Source of the DNA: Monodelphis domestica | Lineage: Eukaryota; Chordata; Mammalia; Didelphimorphia; Didelphidae | Length of the DNA: 64,000 bases | Assembly (NCBI RefSeq): GCF_027887165.1 | Contig: NC_077232.1 | Coordinates: forward strand, 17,483,755-17,547,754 | Direction of reading: 5' to 3' | Part shown: piece after piece, positions 43,622-54,539 of the stretch | Layout: each line of letters starts with the position of its first letter | Position numbering within the stretch: the stretch's first letter is position 1 | Notes under the pieces: generated by a model | Seen by the model: the letters and a program-made list of their open reading frames with translations, nothing else | What the model was told of the DNA's origin: nothing | Database searches by the model: none | Program-made: the position numbers and the translations under genes

Positions 43622-43829
43622 GCTAGTTGGATGATTTAGTGGACTGAGAGCTAGGCCTAAAGAAGGGAGGTCCGGGGTTCAAATCTGGACTCAGATGCAT
43701 CCTAGTTGTGTGACCTTGGGCAAGTCACTTAACCCCCATTACTTAGCCCTTACTGCTTGCTCTTTTACCTTGGAACCTATACTTGGTATCAATGCTAAGA
43801 GAGAAGGTAAGGGTTGAAAAAAAAATTAT
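43622..43829 (+). repeat. Marsupial CORE-SINE, diverged
   Basis: A forward copy with head GGCTAGTTGGATGATTTAGT and tail GAGAAGGTAAGGGTTGAAAA. Confidence 0.87.
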
Positions 43830-46376
43830 TCCATATCAAGGAAATTGAGTGTCCCTGTCTCTTTGCCCACATAGCCACCATCCTAATTCAAGTTCTTACT
43901 CTCTTTCACTTGGGACAATTCCATTCACCTTCTAATTGGCCTTTGTGCCCCAAATCTCTCTTTTCTCCAGTATATACTTCACTTAGCCACTGAAATGATT
44001 TTCCAAGGGCACATGTCTCTTCATGTAACTCCTGTTCTCAATTATTTCCAGTGGCTCCCTATTACCTGTAGAATCAAGAATGAAATCCTGTTTAGCATTT
44101 AAAGGCATTGACGATCTGGTGGCAACCAAATATCTCTCCTCCATGTACTTTGCAATCCAGCTATATTGGCCTTCTGACTTGTTCTAACACAGGAGTCTCC
44201 ATCTCCCATTTCTACTTCTTTGCATAGACCATTCCAATGCCTGGGCTACACTGACTCCCCATCGTCACCCCTTGGAGTCCCTGGTTTTCTTCAATATTCA
44301 GCTCAAGTGCCCCCACCAGTGTGTCATCTTTCCTAACCCTACCAGCTGCCACTACTCCCATCTCCCCCAAATCTCTGGAATTTATCTTGGATACCAGAAG
44401 GACAATTCTTTTCTATTAAAATATTATATCAAAATATTAACCTAGAAACTAAAATATTAAATAAATAGATTTTAATATTACCCATAGGCCAACCTCTTCC
44501 ATGCCAAAGTTTGGATTGGTTTTGCTGACTCTTTTCTTCCTCTTTTATTTAAAAAAATAATTCCATTATAAGAGAACGTTCTCTGTGGAGAGAAGGGAGA
44601 AAGATAATTTGCAACCAAAGATATCATTAAAAATCTAATTTTTGAAGAAGAGAATGTAAGTTCCTTGAGGTCAGGGGCTCTCATGTCTCCCTTTGCATCC
44701 CCACATCTATCATGATGCCTCGTGTGTAGTAGATACTTCATAAACGATTGATTGATTGAATGGAAAAGGATTAGGTTGAGTTATGCCTAGGAACTGGGCA
44801 AGAGTGGGGCATGTTCGCTCCATCTCAACTCTGCATCTGCCTCACAGAATGATACTGGCAAAGGCCTCTCTCATGGTCCAAAGGTTTTTTCATCCAATGT
44901 CAGGGCAAGGAGGAAATGAATGATTCACTCACGGCATCAATTTCAAAACATCTGGATGGTTGGCTAAGTTTTCTAATGTAGCCCAGATGTTTGGGTGCCT
45001 TGAGGACACAGTCTTGATTGCAGAGTCCATGAAAAGGGAGGAATAAGTGAGCCCACCCAAGTTTGCAGGAGGTTCTCTGGGATTCGATTAGACATTGCTT
45101 CAAATTGCAAGAATTCCTCTGCATTTTCTCCATGCCTTTTGGACTCAGGATCTTCCCCTGGATCCCTGCCTGATATGGTATTTGCCAGTATCTCCCTTAA
45201 TACTGAGGGTTAGGGCAGAATATGGGTACAGGGACTGGGTTTACAGCTTAGCATGTCAGGGAGATAGTGTAGAAACTTAACTCTAAGAAGATCCTTCATG
45301 CAAAGGCATTAGATTGTGTGTTACTTTAGTGGTTGTTGTCTCTGTGTACTGGTCTCAGGGTTTCTGTTGGCCTTCCCAAATCACAGTTATCAGTCTGATA
45401 TTGGCCCAAAATGTATCCCTTCACATCCCCGACTCCCCTTCCCTCTTACAGTTTTTACTTGGACCTCAGCTTACAACCAGCTTCAGATGACATAGACCAG
45501 AGACAGCTTCCTCAGATCTTCAGGACACACAGCACACAGCAGTAACAGAGGATTGGCTCAAACTCCCAGGACTTGGCCACCACACCCTCCAGGATCAAAT
45601 CCAGAGAGAGCCAGCCAGTCTAGCCATCCCTGAGGTTTTTCCAGCTTAACCCCCTTTTCCAAGATTCCAGAATTCTCTCTTCTGCTAGTCTCATGCCACT
45701 GTGTTCTGCAAACCTAACTCATCTTTCCCATATAACAGGCCAGTCCCTTCCTGAGAGGGAATCCCCTCTACCAACACCTCTGATGAGTTGGTCATTTGTC
45801 CAGATTCCTACAAATGTCAAGAGTTCTTGGTCATACCTACACAGAGCAATGGGCTTACTCTTTTTTTTTTCCAAATTAACTTGGAAGAGAGGCATGATTA
45901 GCTTGACAAAGCTGTGATCCAAGGTCGATAACTTCTAATTGATAGTTTGGATGGCCAGTCTTTTTCAGCACAAAGACGAAACGGACTTTACAACATAGAA
46001 TACCAGGCCTGGATCCTTAGACCATACAAGCCTTGGAAGGGAGTTTAGAACACAGGACCTCCGAAGATCCAAGCCAATTTAATTATCTATGAGAAAACTG
46101 AGGCCCATGAAGCTGAAGTGATATATTCAAGGGCATTCGGTGAGTTCTGCCCACATTTTCTGACCTCCCCCTTCCTCCCACCATCTAGGACTCTTTCCAG
46201 ATCACCACACTGCCCCCTACAAATGCTCTCTTAATGGGTGAATCATCTTATTTGGAATTTGGGAGGCGGGGAGGAGAGATATTTTTGTCCCAAGGGTGAG
46301 TCTTTCTTCTATGCCCATTGTCAGACTTTGTTTTCTCATCATCTCTCATTTCTCTATTTTGCAACAATATCAGAAT
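43830..46376. other. Intergenic upstream of MPEG1
   Basis: About 43,870-44,400 looks like a decayed LINE (GTATATACTTCACTTAGCCA ... TCCAGTGGCTCCCTATTACC). An L2-type tail with a GATTGATTGATTG end is at about 44,690-44,760. A reverse MIR-like copy is at about 46,020-46,200. No gene is supported; distal MPEG1 enhancers could lie here but cannot be told by eye. Confidence 0.45.
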
Positions 46377-46390
46377 GGAAAGAGGAACTG
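46377..46390 (+). promoter_or_regulatory. PU.1/ETS-like site upstream of MPEG1
   Basis: GGAAAGAGGAACTG matches the extended PU.1 pattern (AAAGAGGAAGTG) at 11 of 12 positions and lies about 100 bp upstream of the MPEG1 ATG. MPEG1 is macrophage-restricted and PU.1 is the main myeloid ETS factor, so this is a plausible promoter site. No TATA box is visible. Function is inferred. Confidence 0.5.
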
Positions 46391-46490
46391 CTCACTTTAC
46401 TGCCTCAGCAGGGGCTGGTCTGCTGCTTCATTTCTCAAGCTCTTTTGCCGGTGATTAGATCTCTCTGTGAGTTCTGGATTTACTGGAATC

Positions 46491-48671
46491 ATGAACTGTT
46501 TGAAAGGTGTCCTTCTCTTCTGGACAGTCCTTGTGTTGGGGAAAGAGAAAGATGCTCCCCTGGAGAAGCCCCACCAGTTTGGATGGCAGGAATGCAGGAA
46601 ATCCTTGAACCTCTCAGTTCTGGAAGTATTACCTGGTGGGGGCTGGGATAATCTGAGGAATGTAGACATGGGAAGGGTGCTGGACTTGGTTTACAGCAAT
46701 TGCCAGACCACAGAAGATGGACAGTATATCATCCCAGATGAAATCTTGACAATTCCCCGGAAACAGAGCAACTTGGAGTTGAACTCTGAAATCATAGAGT
46801 CCTGGATGAATTACCAAAGCACCACCTCCTCCTCCATCAACACAGAGATCTCCCTTTTCTCCATGGCCAATGGCAAGTTCTCCATTGAGTTCCAGAAGAT
46901 GAAGACCCATCAGGTGAAGCAACAAGCTGTGACTACCAGGGTCCAGGTGAGAAACCTGGTCTACACAGCCAAAATCAACCCCATTTCACAGCTAAGCAGG
47001 GGATTCAAGAAAGAGCTCATGGATATTTCTGATCGACTAGAGAACAACCAGACTCGGATGGCTAACTTCATGGCAGAACTCCTGGTCCTCAGCTATGGAA
47101 CTCATGTCATCACTAGCGTGGATGCCGGGGCCATCCTAGTACAAGAAGATCACATTAAGTCTTCCTTCTTAGAAGACAGCCAGTCTACCCGTAGCAGCAT
47201 TACGGCGTCTGCTGGGGTAGCATTCCACAATATCATCAACTTCAAAGCAGAAGATAGCCATGTCTCCCAAGATGCCTTCGTCAAGAACTACCTCTCCAAC
47301 CGAACCAACTCTAGGGTTGCAAGCATTGGTGGGGTCCCTTTTTACCCAGGCATCACCCTAGAGGGCTGGCAAAAGACCATTAAAAACCACTTGGTTGCCA
47401 TAGACCGCTCTGGTTTGCCGCTGTATTTCTTCGTCAACTCTGACACTTTGCCCGATTTGCCAGCCCCCTTGGTGAAGAAGCTTTCCAAAACTGTGGAAGC
47501 TGCAGTGAGGCGTTACTATACCTTCAATACCTACCCTGGCTGCACCAACAAAGATTCCCCCAACTTCAACTTCCAAGCCAATACAGACGATGGGTCGTGT
47601 GAAGGGAAAATGACCAACTTCACCTTTGGGGGAGTTTACCAGGAGTGCACCCAGCTTTCGGGGATGGAGGCTGTGCTTCTGTGCTCAGAACTGGAGCAGA
47701 AAAATCCACTCACCGGGGAATTCTCCTGCCCAGAAAACTACTCCCCAGTCCTATTACATTCCCATTTTAAAGAGGAAGGCTACAACTTCCTGGAATGCCA
47801 CCGAAAATGCAGCCTGTGGGTTTTCTGTAAAAAAGAGTGTGAGGATGTGTTCCGAGTGGCAAGGGCTGAATTCAGAGGTTTCTGGTGTGTCGCAAATGGC
47901 CAGGTGCCGGAGAATTCAGGCTTTCTTTTTGGTGGTCTCTTTAGTGGCAGGAGCATCAATCCTGTGACCAATGCCCAGTCATGCCCAGCTAGTTATTTGC
48001 CATTGAGACTCTTAGACGGTCTCAAGGTTTGCATCAGCCAAGACTACGAGCTGGGCTACAAGTTCGCTGTGCCCTTTGGTGGTTTCTTCAGTTGTGATGT
48101 GGGGAATCCTTTGGTGAACTCGTCCCATACCAACAATCAAGGTGGACCTTACGTGAAAAAGTGTCCGGCAGGTTTCAGCCAGCACCTTGCTCTGATCAGC
48201 GATGGCTGCCAAGTATCCTACTGTGTCAAAGCGGGGCTCTTTACCGGGGACTCTCTGCCTCCTGCAAGACTGCCTCCCTTCTCCAGACCACCTCTCATGA
48301 GCCAAGCTGCCACCAATACTGTGATGGTTATCAACAACGAGAGTGAGAAGTCCTGGATCAAGGATTCCAGCACCCATCTGTGGAAACTGGCAGATCCTTC
48401 TGAGGTCCGAAGGACCATAAAGCTCATCCATGGGACTGAAGGTACTTTATCTGGTGGGGCAACAGCTGGGATCACAGCTGGCGTGACAGTTGTCCTGGCA
48501 GCCCTGATCACCCTGGCCATCTATGGCACCCGTAGGTATAAGAAACGGGAATATGAAGAAGTAGGAGAAGAGAATAGAAGTCTGATGGAGGCTGCTGATG
48601 AATATAGGGTATCCAAAGAAGTGGGAGTCCCACGTGAGCTAAGCCAAGAGGGGTGCCCTTCTCCAGTCTAA
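46491..48671 (+). CDS. MPEG1: MPEG1, macrophage-expressed gene 1 (perforin-2)
   Basis: A pore-forming MACPF protein of phagocytes that perforates engulfed bacteria in endosomes and phagosomes. Intact single-exon ORF, 726 residues from the ATG at 46491 (human is 716, also one coding exon); -3 is A, a fair Kozak context. Seen in order: signal peptide ~1-17 ([17 protein letters not shown]); MACPF domain to about residue 350, with the signature YGTHV at 202-206 and [14 protein letters not shown] and NRTNSRV blocks nearly as in human; the cysteine-rich P2 region about 355-650 ([40 protein letters not shown]); transmembrane helix ~660-682 ([20 protein letters not shown]); and a cytosolic tail starting [12 protein letters not shown]. 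The Lys-rich juxtamembrane tail is where human MPEG1 is ubiquitinated for trafficking; the lysine pair is kept but the rest is diverged and longer. It converges with DTX4, as in human. Confidence 0.98.
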   Translation: MNCLKGVLLFWTVLVLGKEKDAPLEKPHQFGWQECRKSLNLSVLEVLPGGGWDNLRNVDMGRVLDLVYSNCQTTEDGQYIIPDEILTIPRKQSNLELNSEIIESWMNYQSTTSSSINTEISLFSMANGKFSIEFQKMKTHQVKQQAVTTRVQVRNLVYTAKINPISQLSRGFKKELMDISDRLENNQTRMANFMAELLVLSYGTHVITSVDAGAILVQEDHIKSSFLEDSQSTRSSITASAGVAFHNIINFKAEDSHVSQDAFVKNYLSNRTNSRVASIGGVPFYPGITLEGWQKTIKNHLVAIDRSGLPLYFFVNSDTLPDLPAPLVKKLSKTVEAAVRRYYTFNTYPGCTNKDSPNFNFQANTDDGSCEGKMTNFTFGGVYQECTQLSGMEAVLLCSELEQKNPLTGEFSCPENYSPVLLHSHFKEEGYNFLECHRKCSLWVFCKKECEDVFRVARAEFRGFWCVANGQVPENSGFLFGGLFSGRSINPVTNAQSCPASYLPLRLLDGLKVCISQDYELGYKFAVPFGGFFSCDVGNPLVNSSHTNNQGGPYVKKCPAGFSQHLALISDGCQVSYCVKAGLFTGDSLPPARLPPFSRPPLMSQAATNTVMVINNESEKSWIKDSSTHLWKLADPSEVRRTIKLIHGTEGTLSGGATAGITAGVTVVLAALITLAIYGTRRYKKREYEEVGEENRSLMEAADEYRVSKEVGVPRELSQEGCPSPV

Positions 48672-49345
48672 ATTTCTGCCTGAGAATCATTTGACCTAAT
48701 CCCAGTCCAGACCTCAAAGTTCTTCCTCTACTCTGACTTCTCCTCTCCCATTCTAGTTAGTTGGCTGCCCTTGCTGTCTCGGGAAATAAGAAAGCAAATA
48801 ACAAATATGCCTGGGACCATCTTTTCTCTATGGGTGGCTTAAGGAGAGGCATGGAGTTACTGCTTTGATTCTCCTTAATCTTTCTGAGCCTCAGTTTCTC
48901 CCTGGCTCCTGGAGAGGGCTGGATTGGACTATAGTGCCATCTAGGTGCTACAGTTTTCTCATGTCTAGGTACTGTGAATGACTCATTTTATATGGCCCCC
49001 TCAAGGGCCCGGATTTACATTTTATGTTTTCAGTCTTAAAGATGGGGGAAGGATCTTAGGATGGGAAGCTGATTTCAAGATTTCATGGTCTAATGTCTCT
49101 CATTAACATTCTACATCCCCGCCAGGCTCAGAACAGAGAGTGTCCATCCAGAAGAGACTTTGGAATGTAGACTATTGGGCTATCGAATGTCAGAACAGAA
49201 CATAGGGTTAAGGGGGCTGTTGGCATTTTGGGGCCCCTCTCAGCATGGACAGTCTATGTGAAATCAGCTTAGCTTATATGAAGGGGAAGAAGGAGGAAGA
49301 GAAAAGAAATGCTTGTAACTGAAAAATAAAATTTAAGACGTCATT
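48672..49345 (+). other. MPEG1: MPEG1 3' UTR (probable)
   Basis: Unique-looking sequence from the stop codon to a canonical AATAAA at 49325-49330, about 650 bases downstream. Alternative longer ends cannot be excluded. Confidence 0.6.
49325..49330 (+). terminator. MPEG1: MPEG1 poly(A) signal (AATAAA)
   Basis: The first canonical AATAAA downstream of the MPEG1 stop codon, on the sense strand. Confidence 0.6.
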
Positions 49346-50112
49346 CAACAAACCTGCCTTTCTGAGCACTTGGGCATGGGGAGGAGGAAGGAAGAAAGGG
49401 GCGGCGGATTACTAAAAATTAGAGGCTGACAGCCACCACCTGCAGACACCAAAGCTAACAGGGGATGGCAAGTCAGGAAGGCTCTTGAAATGTTGCCTTA
49501 TAGCCCGAGAAACTGTTGGGGAGGCAGGGAAGAAATTACCCGTCCTATCTCCAGTCATTCCCAATATGATCACGGACATGAAGCTTTGCCCTTTCAAACC
49601 AGCTTTTAAATAATAATAAAATAATAAAAATAAAATAAAAATAATAAAATTAGGCTTAATTTCAGGCTTCTGGAAACCAATTTCACTTAAAAAGATGAGT
49701 TGGTGGAAAGGGGGCTGCTTCGGGGTGGGGAGGGAGGATTCTGGGTAAGGAAACAGGGTGAATGATGGGCAGAAGAGCAAGAAATTGAATGTCTTGGTCT
49801 CTAGCGTGGGGGAGGGGGGAATCACTTCACTATGATGCGACAGGCCCTACCAACAGGGGCCATGGGCCATCTTAGAGTATCCTTCTTCCCCTCCCCAGCT
49901 CCCCTCCAATGATTACCTGGTTTAGACTAATGGTGGTCCTTCCATCAGGGCCATAAAGCTCTCAGATGTATTTTGTGGTACAAAATCTCCAAAGACATCC
50001 TGAGAGCAGTGGGAGGGGAAAGAAGATGGATTGACTGGAGATATGTTGCTGCCATCATCCACAACCACCACTCCATTTTTGTTTTTTGACTCTTATCCTA
50101 TTAGAATTCATT
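49346..50112. other. Spacer between convergent MPEG1 and DTX4
   Basis: Includes an AATAAT/AATAAAA-rich stretch at about 49,608-49,650. No gene or clear repeat. Confidence 0.45.
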
Positions 50113-50290
50113 CTTTTTTTAAAAACCCTTACCTTCCATCTTGGAGTCAATACTGTGTATTGGTTCCAAGGCAGAAGAGTGATAAGGGCTAGGCAATGGG
50201 GGTCAAGTGACTTGCCCAGGGTCACACAGCTGGTAAGTATCTGAGGCCAGATTTGAACTCTCAATCCACTGAGTTATCCAGCTGCCCCCT
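50113..50290 (-). repeat. Marsupial CORE-SINE, internally deleted (first of a pair)
   Basis: A reverse copy: AACCCTTACCTTCCATCTTG to CCAGCTGCCCCC. About 30 bp between TTTGAACT and CTCAATCCACTGAG are missing. Confidence 0.9.
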
Positions 50291-50298
50291 TGACCTTT

Positions 50299-50506
50299 TC
50301 TTTTTTTTTTTAACTCTCACCTTCCATCTTGGAATCAATACTGTGTATTGGTTCCAAGGCAGAAACATGGTAAAGGACTAGGCAATAGGGGTCAAGTGAC
50401 TTGCCCAGGGTCACACAGCTAGGAAGTATCTGAGGTCAAATTTGAACCCAGGACCTCCTGTCTCTAGGCCTGGCTCTCCATCCATTGAGCTACCCAGCTG
50501 CTCTCT
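50299..50506 (-). repeat. Marsupial CORE-SINE (second of a pair)
   Basis: A second reverse copy only ~8 bp after the first, full length (TTAACTCTCACCTTCCATCT to CTACCCAGCTGCTCTC). Differences between the two indicate separate insertions rather than duplication. Confidence 0.9.
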
Positions 50507-50719
50507 TGATAAATAATTCTTAAATGAACAAATCTGGGACCCCCAAAGGAAGAAGAGAATTGGGAGGAAAAGGCAATTTGCTTCCTTCTGTTACCAGTTC
50601 TTTAATGGCGGGGTAACTCAGACCTCCAAGAAAGAGATCCCTGCTAACCACTCAAGAGGCCCCTAGAGGGAAGCACCCAAACCACCCAGAGCCCAACACA
50701 ACCAAGAGGACCCCAGAAG

Positions 50720-53700
50720 GAACATTAAGTCTTCCTTTATTGTTCTGCACACAAACCCGATGGGCACTAGGTGTCGCTATCTTCCAGCAGGGAAGTACAG
50801 CAGACAGCCAAAGCAACCCCAAAGGAAACCCCAACGCTTTTTCAAGAACAAATCAATGATTCACCAGGACATTCGCCCACTCCCTCCCCCCCGCCCAAAA
50901 CCCCAAATCAATTGCAACAACCACGGCTAGGAAGAAGGCAGGACCCTTCCCGTCCACCCCATGCTCGTCGCCAGCGGGACCTCAGGGTGCCACAGGTTCC
51001 TGACCGAGTATAAAAACACAGACAACTCCAGAGGATACCGAAAAGGAAAAGAAGAGACACGGACACACATTCGCGCGCACACCCACACACACACCTCCAC
51101 AGACCCACGGGGACGGGCTTGGGGGGCCCGTCTCCAGGCCTAGAGGAGGTCTCGGATTGAAGGCAGGACCCGGGTCCTTGCTGGTGCTGGGATGGTGAGG
51201 GGCAGGATGAGAGCTCTCTCCTGGGGAGGCAATGGATATGCAGCAGGGCCTCCGGGGAAGGAGAGCTCTGCCTGGGAGCGAGCCTACAGACAGGCCCTGG
51301 CAGGGCCAGAGATCTTGGAGTTTCCTCATTAGCTTTTGCAGAGTACAATCAGGAGGCTCCTGAGCATCATGACCAGGTTCAAGGAAGGGGCTTCCAAAGG
51401 CTCCTCCCTATGCCAGTGGGGGTTTGCCCACCGACAACATGTGGATCCTAGTCTCAGGCTACACGGTTAGAGCCTTGGCAAAGGGAAGGGGCAGAGAAAT
51501 GCCCCCAGCCTCAGCTGGCACAGTAAAGAAGGGGTGCTGGGATGGTCCTGGGTGGGGATTCTGCCACTTACTATCTAGGAAACCTTGGGGAAGTAATCTT
51601 ACCTCTGGACAAAGTCCCTTCCAGTTCAAAACCTGTGCTCCTAAGACCAGTTAGGCCCAAAGATCTCTCTGAATGCTATAAGCTGAAGGAGGCGAGCTAG
51701 GGTAGATAAAGAGGCCCCTTAACATCCCCCAAACGGCAGAAAATGAGGCAGAAACACAGATTGGACATCTTACTGGAAAGGAGGCTGGCTTGAACCCTAA
51801 CTAACCGTAGTAAGCTGACCAACCCTGATGAATTCCCTGGGCTATCCATGCTCCCCCCATCCTAACCTTCAACCAAACCACTTGTTCTATTACTCTTTGC
51901 TACCCACAACTGCTTCCCTTCAACTTCTACTCCTTTCAGTCCCTTCATCCATCCCAACTTTGCTGGTCTCCAGTATTGACAAGCCCAGAGAACTGACCAG
52001 GGTTGGCTGGTGCCAGGTGTGTGGCAAGCAGCAACAGCCTTTGCTGGGAAAACTAAAGTTATCTGCTGAGGAGTGTCCTCTGCCACGCCAAGAGTTTCCA
52101 TTTGTGGTTTGAGACATGTGGTGGTTGTAACCAAGTGCCACTGAAAAGCCCCAGGGCCAAGATGTCCCAAGGAAAGGCTGGCCTACCTCTTCCTTTCCCA
52201 ACACCGCAGGGAGAAAGGGAATGGTATGACCTGGCCCAGAGGAGGGGCGAAAAGGGAGAAAGTGGGAGGAATTTCAAAGTCTGCAGGGAGTGATCTCCAG
52301 ACCATTGGTAAGAGCTGATGAACCTTTCAAAGGAAGAATTGAAACAATCCAAAATAAAATGGCAGATTGTTCCAGGGAGGAACTAGAAATTCCTATCAGT
52401 GTTCCCTCTAGAGGAAGTCACTGGTTGTTTCCCAACTCCCTTCCCCTGCTGGCAGCCATTTTGAATGGATCCTAGATCTCAGCACCAGCTTTTTCTTTCT
52501 AGATTGCGTGGAACTTGGATCATAGAGCCCTTGACTACCATCACTTCAAAAATGGGTTCTCCACAAACAAGCAGCCCATAGGGCTGGCCTCCAGTCCTCA
52601 CTGAAGTACCATCAAAAACCTTCCAAACATTATGAAATATATGTACATATATACGTCAGGCCCCCAAAACATGAGGCATATAAATTCAAATCCATATCCG
52701 GGAGAATCTCCCCCTTACACACAGTTCAAAGAACCCACCTTCTTTCAAAGGGAAACAAAGTTCCCCCCTCTCTCTTCTGAACCCCAATTCATCCCCCACT
52801 GGGAGCAGATAGCAAGAGAGAAGTTTGGGCCAAGGGAACCTCCCCTCCCCCAGGGACACAGCTTGGGCATAGACTAGGCCAGATGGGGGTGGGATGGCAT
52901 TTTGTCCCATTTAGGAATAAGTTAGGAACCCAACTGGATTCCAACCTAGGCTGAACTAGATCAGGAGATGAGGGCCTCCTCTTCTCCACAGCCAGGCATA
53001 ATCATAATGGCGGCAGCCTGGTGTATAGAAAATATACATTTGAAGCAGAGGCCTTGGGTTCAATTCTTCATTCTAATTCTACCTGTGGGACCTTAAGCAA
53101 GTCCCTCTAGTGCTCTGGGCCTCGATATTCTCATCTGTAAAAGAGGGGAGTAGACTAGACTAGGCTGCCTCCATGGCCTCTTCTAGTTCTAAATCTCTTC
53201 TAGGTAGGAGGGGACAGATCATATCTGACAAGTGTTCCAAGAGATCCTGGCACTCCTGGGCTTCTCCCCTAACCTCTCTCTTGCCACAAGGCCTGGAACA
53301 AATCATCCTCCAGCTTTACTGTGAGCTGCATAAGAGCAGACGGAAAACAAGGGTACGTGAGTTGGTTCTGCTTGGATCCCAGCACACAGGAAACCTGGGA
53401 TTCCAGCTCCAAATATAACAGAATCGGGGGGGGGGGGGGGGCACTGATGGATGAGATGGGGAGATAAGGGATAGGCCCTATGGCACGTACACAGATAGGA
53501 CAGAGTCTGGCATGGACTCAACTCACAGTGAATACATGAACTTAAGGGAACCAGGTCTCTTTTTGGCTGGGCTGACGTGAGTCAGCAGGGAAAAAAGGTT
53601 CAAGGCCTTCTGTCCCTGAGCACAGCTCAGATGCTGGCTAGGACGGACCTGGAGGAGGGCAAGAGAATGGAGGGTCCCGGGTGGAAACCTGAATAACTCT

Positions 53701-54305
53701 AGGCAGAGCAGACTCAGGCTCAATTCCAACTGAAGTGATGGACCCAAGAGAAGAAACCTCAGGGGCCATCAGCAACAAAGAACAGTGGCCTCATCTGAGA
53801 AGGCAGAGGGAGCAGGCAATGGTGATGATGCTCCCAGAGGCCTTTCCAAAAGCCTCCCTCTGACCCCACATTGGCCAAGGCATTCAATGTCACAGCAAGT
53901 TAACCGGTTCCCCCCCACCCTGCACAGTGAGGGCCCTGCTCCCTTCCCTGAAGAGGAGAGGGAACTGAAACTCTGCGAGCAAAGCAGAGAGTAAACACCA
54001 AGGAAGGCTCCAGAGGACGACGCCTCCAGCTTCACAAGGCCCAGGGGGTGAGTGATGGCCAGGGGGTGGCCAAGCTCCCCACGAGGGGACTCCTTGCCCC
54101 CTAGGGCTGTAGTGTCATGGAGAACATGGCGAGCGGGATTGCCCGTCCCATGTCCCCTCCTGTATCTGATGAGGTTTATGAATGACAGACAGAGCCTCTA
54201 GAGCGGGCTGTCACCTGCAGGGGCAGAAGGAGGAGCAAAGAGAGCTGCTTCCTCAACTTGGTGCCCCGGCGGCGGTCAGCCCTCCTCTCGTGCCGCCTTC
54301 ATGCC
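50720..54305 (-). other. DTX4: DTX4 3' UTR (probable, ~3.6 kb)
   Basis: From the DTX4 stop to a minus-strand AATAAA at 50736-50741, the sequence is largely free of the young SINEs that crowd the flanks and is GC-richer, as expected for a long terminal exon. It contains one old MIR-like copy (about 53,030-53,200), a C16 run in the mRNA sense (53426-53441) and a GT-rich stretch near 51,060-51,100. Several plus-strand open frames here are chance. Confidence 0.7.
50736..50741 (-). terminator. DTX4: DTX4 poly(A) signal (AATAAA)
   Basis: TTTATT on the plus strand. It is the only such motif I noticed downstream of the DTX4 stop before the intergenic SINE pair. Confidence 0.65.
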
Positions 54306-54539
54306 TCAGTCCTTCTCCAGGGCAGCGCTGTCCTCGGCGATGCCCTGGGCAGCCAGCTCTGCCAGCACATTGTCCAGGTAATTGGCGTCTGGGTAGCCAT
54401 GGCCTGTGAGATTGGAGCCAAACTCCGTCTTATGGTGGACCTCATTCCAGATGACTGTGTCAGACTCGCCGGTGGTGCTGGAGGTGCCCACGGCAAAGAT
54501 CAGTCGCCGGTCCCAGGCTACCAGCAGCAACTTCAGCAC
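54306..54539 (-). CDS. DTX4: DTX4 terminal coding exon (C-terminal Deltex domain)
   Basis: Encodes the last 77 residues of the E3 ubiquitin ligase Deltex-4, from [20 protein letters not shown] through [20 protein letters not shown] and [20 protein letters not shown] to the stop TGA (54308-54306). The acceptor CCCCAG lies immediately upstream; phase 0 follows the EKGRK end of the preceding exon. This is the end of the Deltex C-terminal (DTC) domain, which binds ADP-ribose/NAD+ in this family and brings such substrates to the RING. The sequence is nearly identical to human DTX4 as I recall it. Confidence 0.96.
   Translation of the reverse strand: MLKLLLVAWDRRLIFAVGTSSTTGESDTVIWNEVHHKTEFGSNLTGHGYPDANYLDNVLAELAAQGIAEDSAALEKD

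Noticed and set aside
46467-46490. Upstream GTG extension of the MPEG1 frame
   Set aside because: Non-ATG; the ATG at 46491 gives the expected signal peptide and length.
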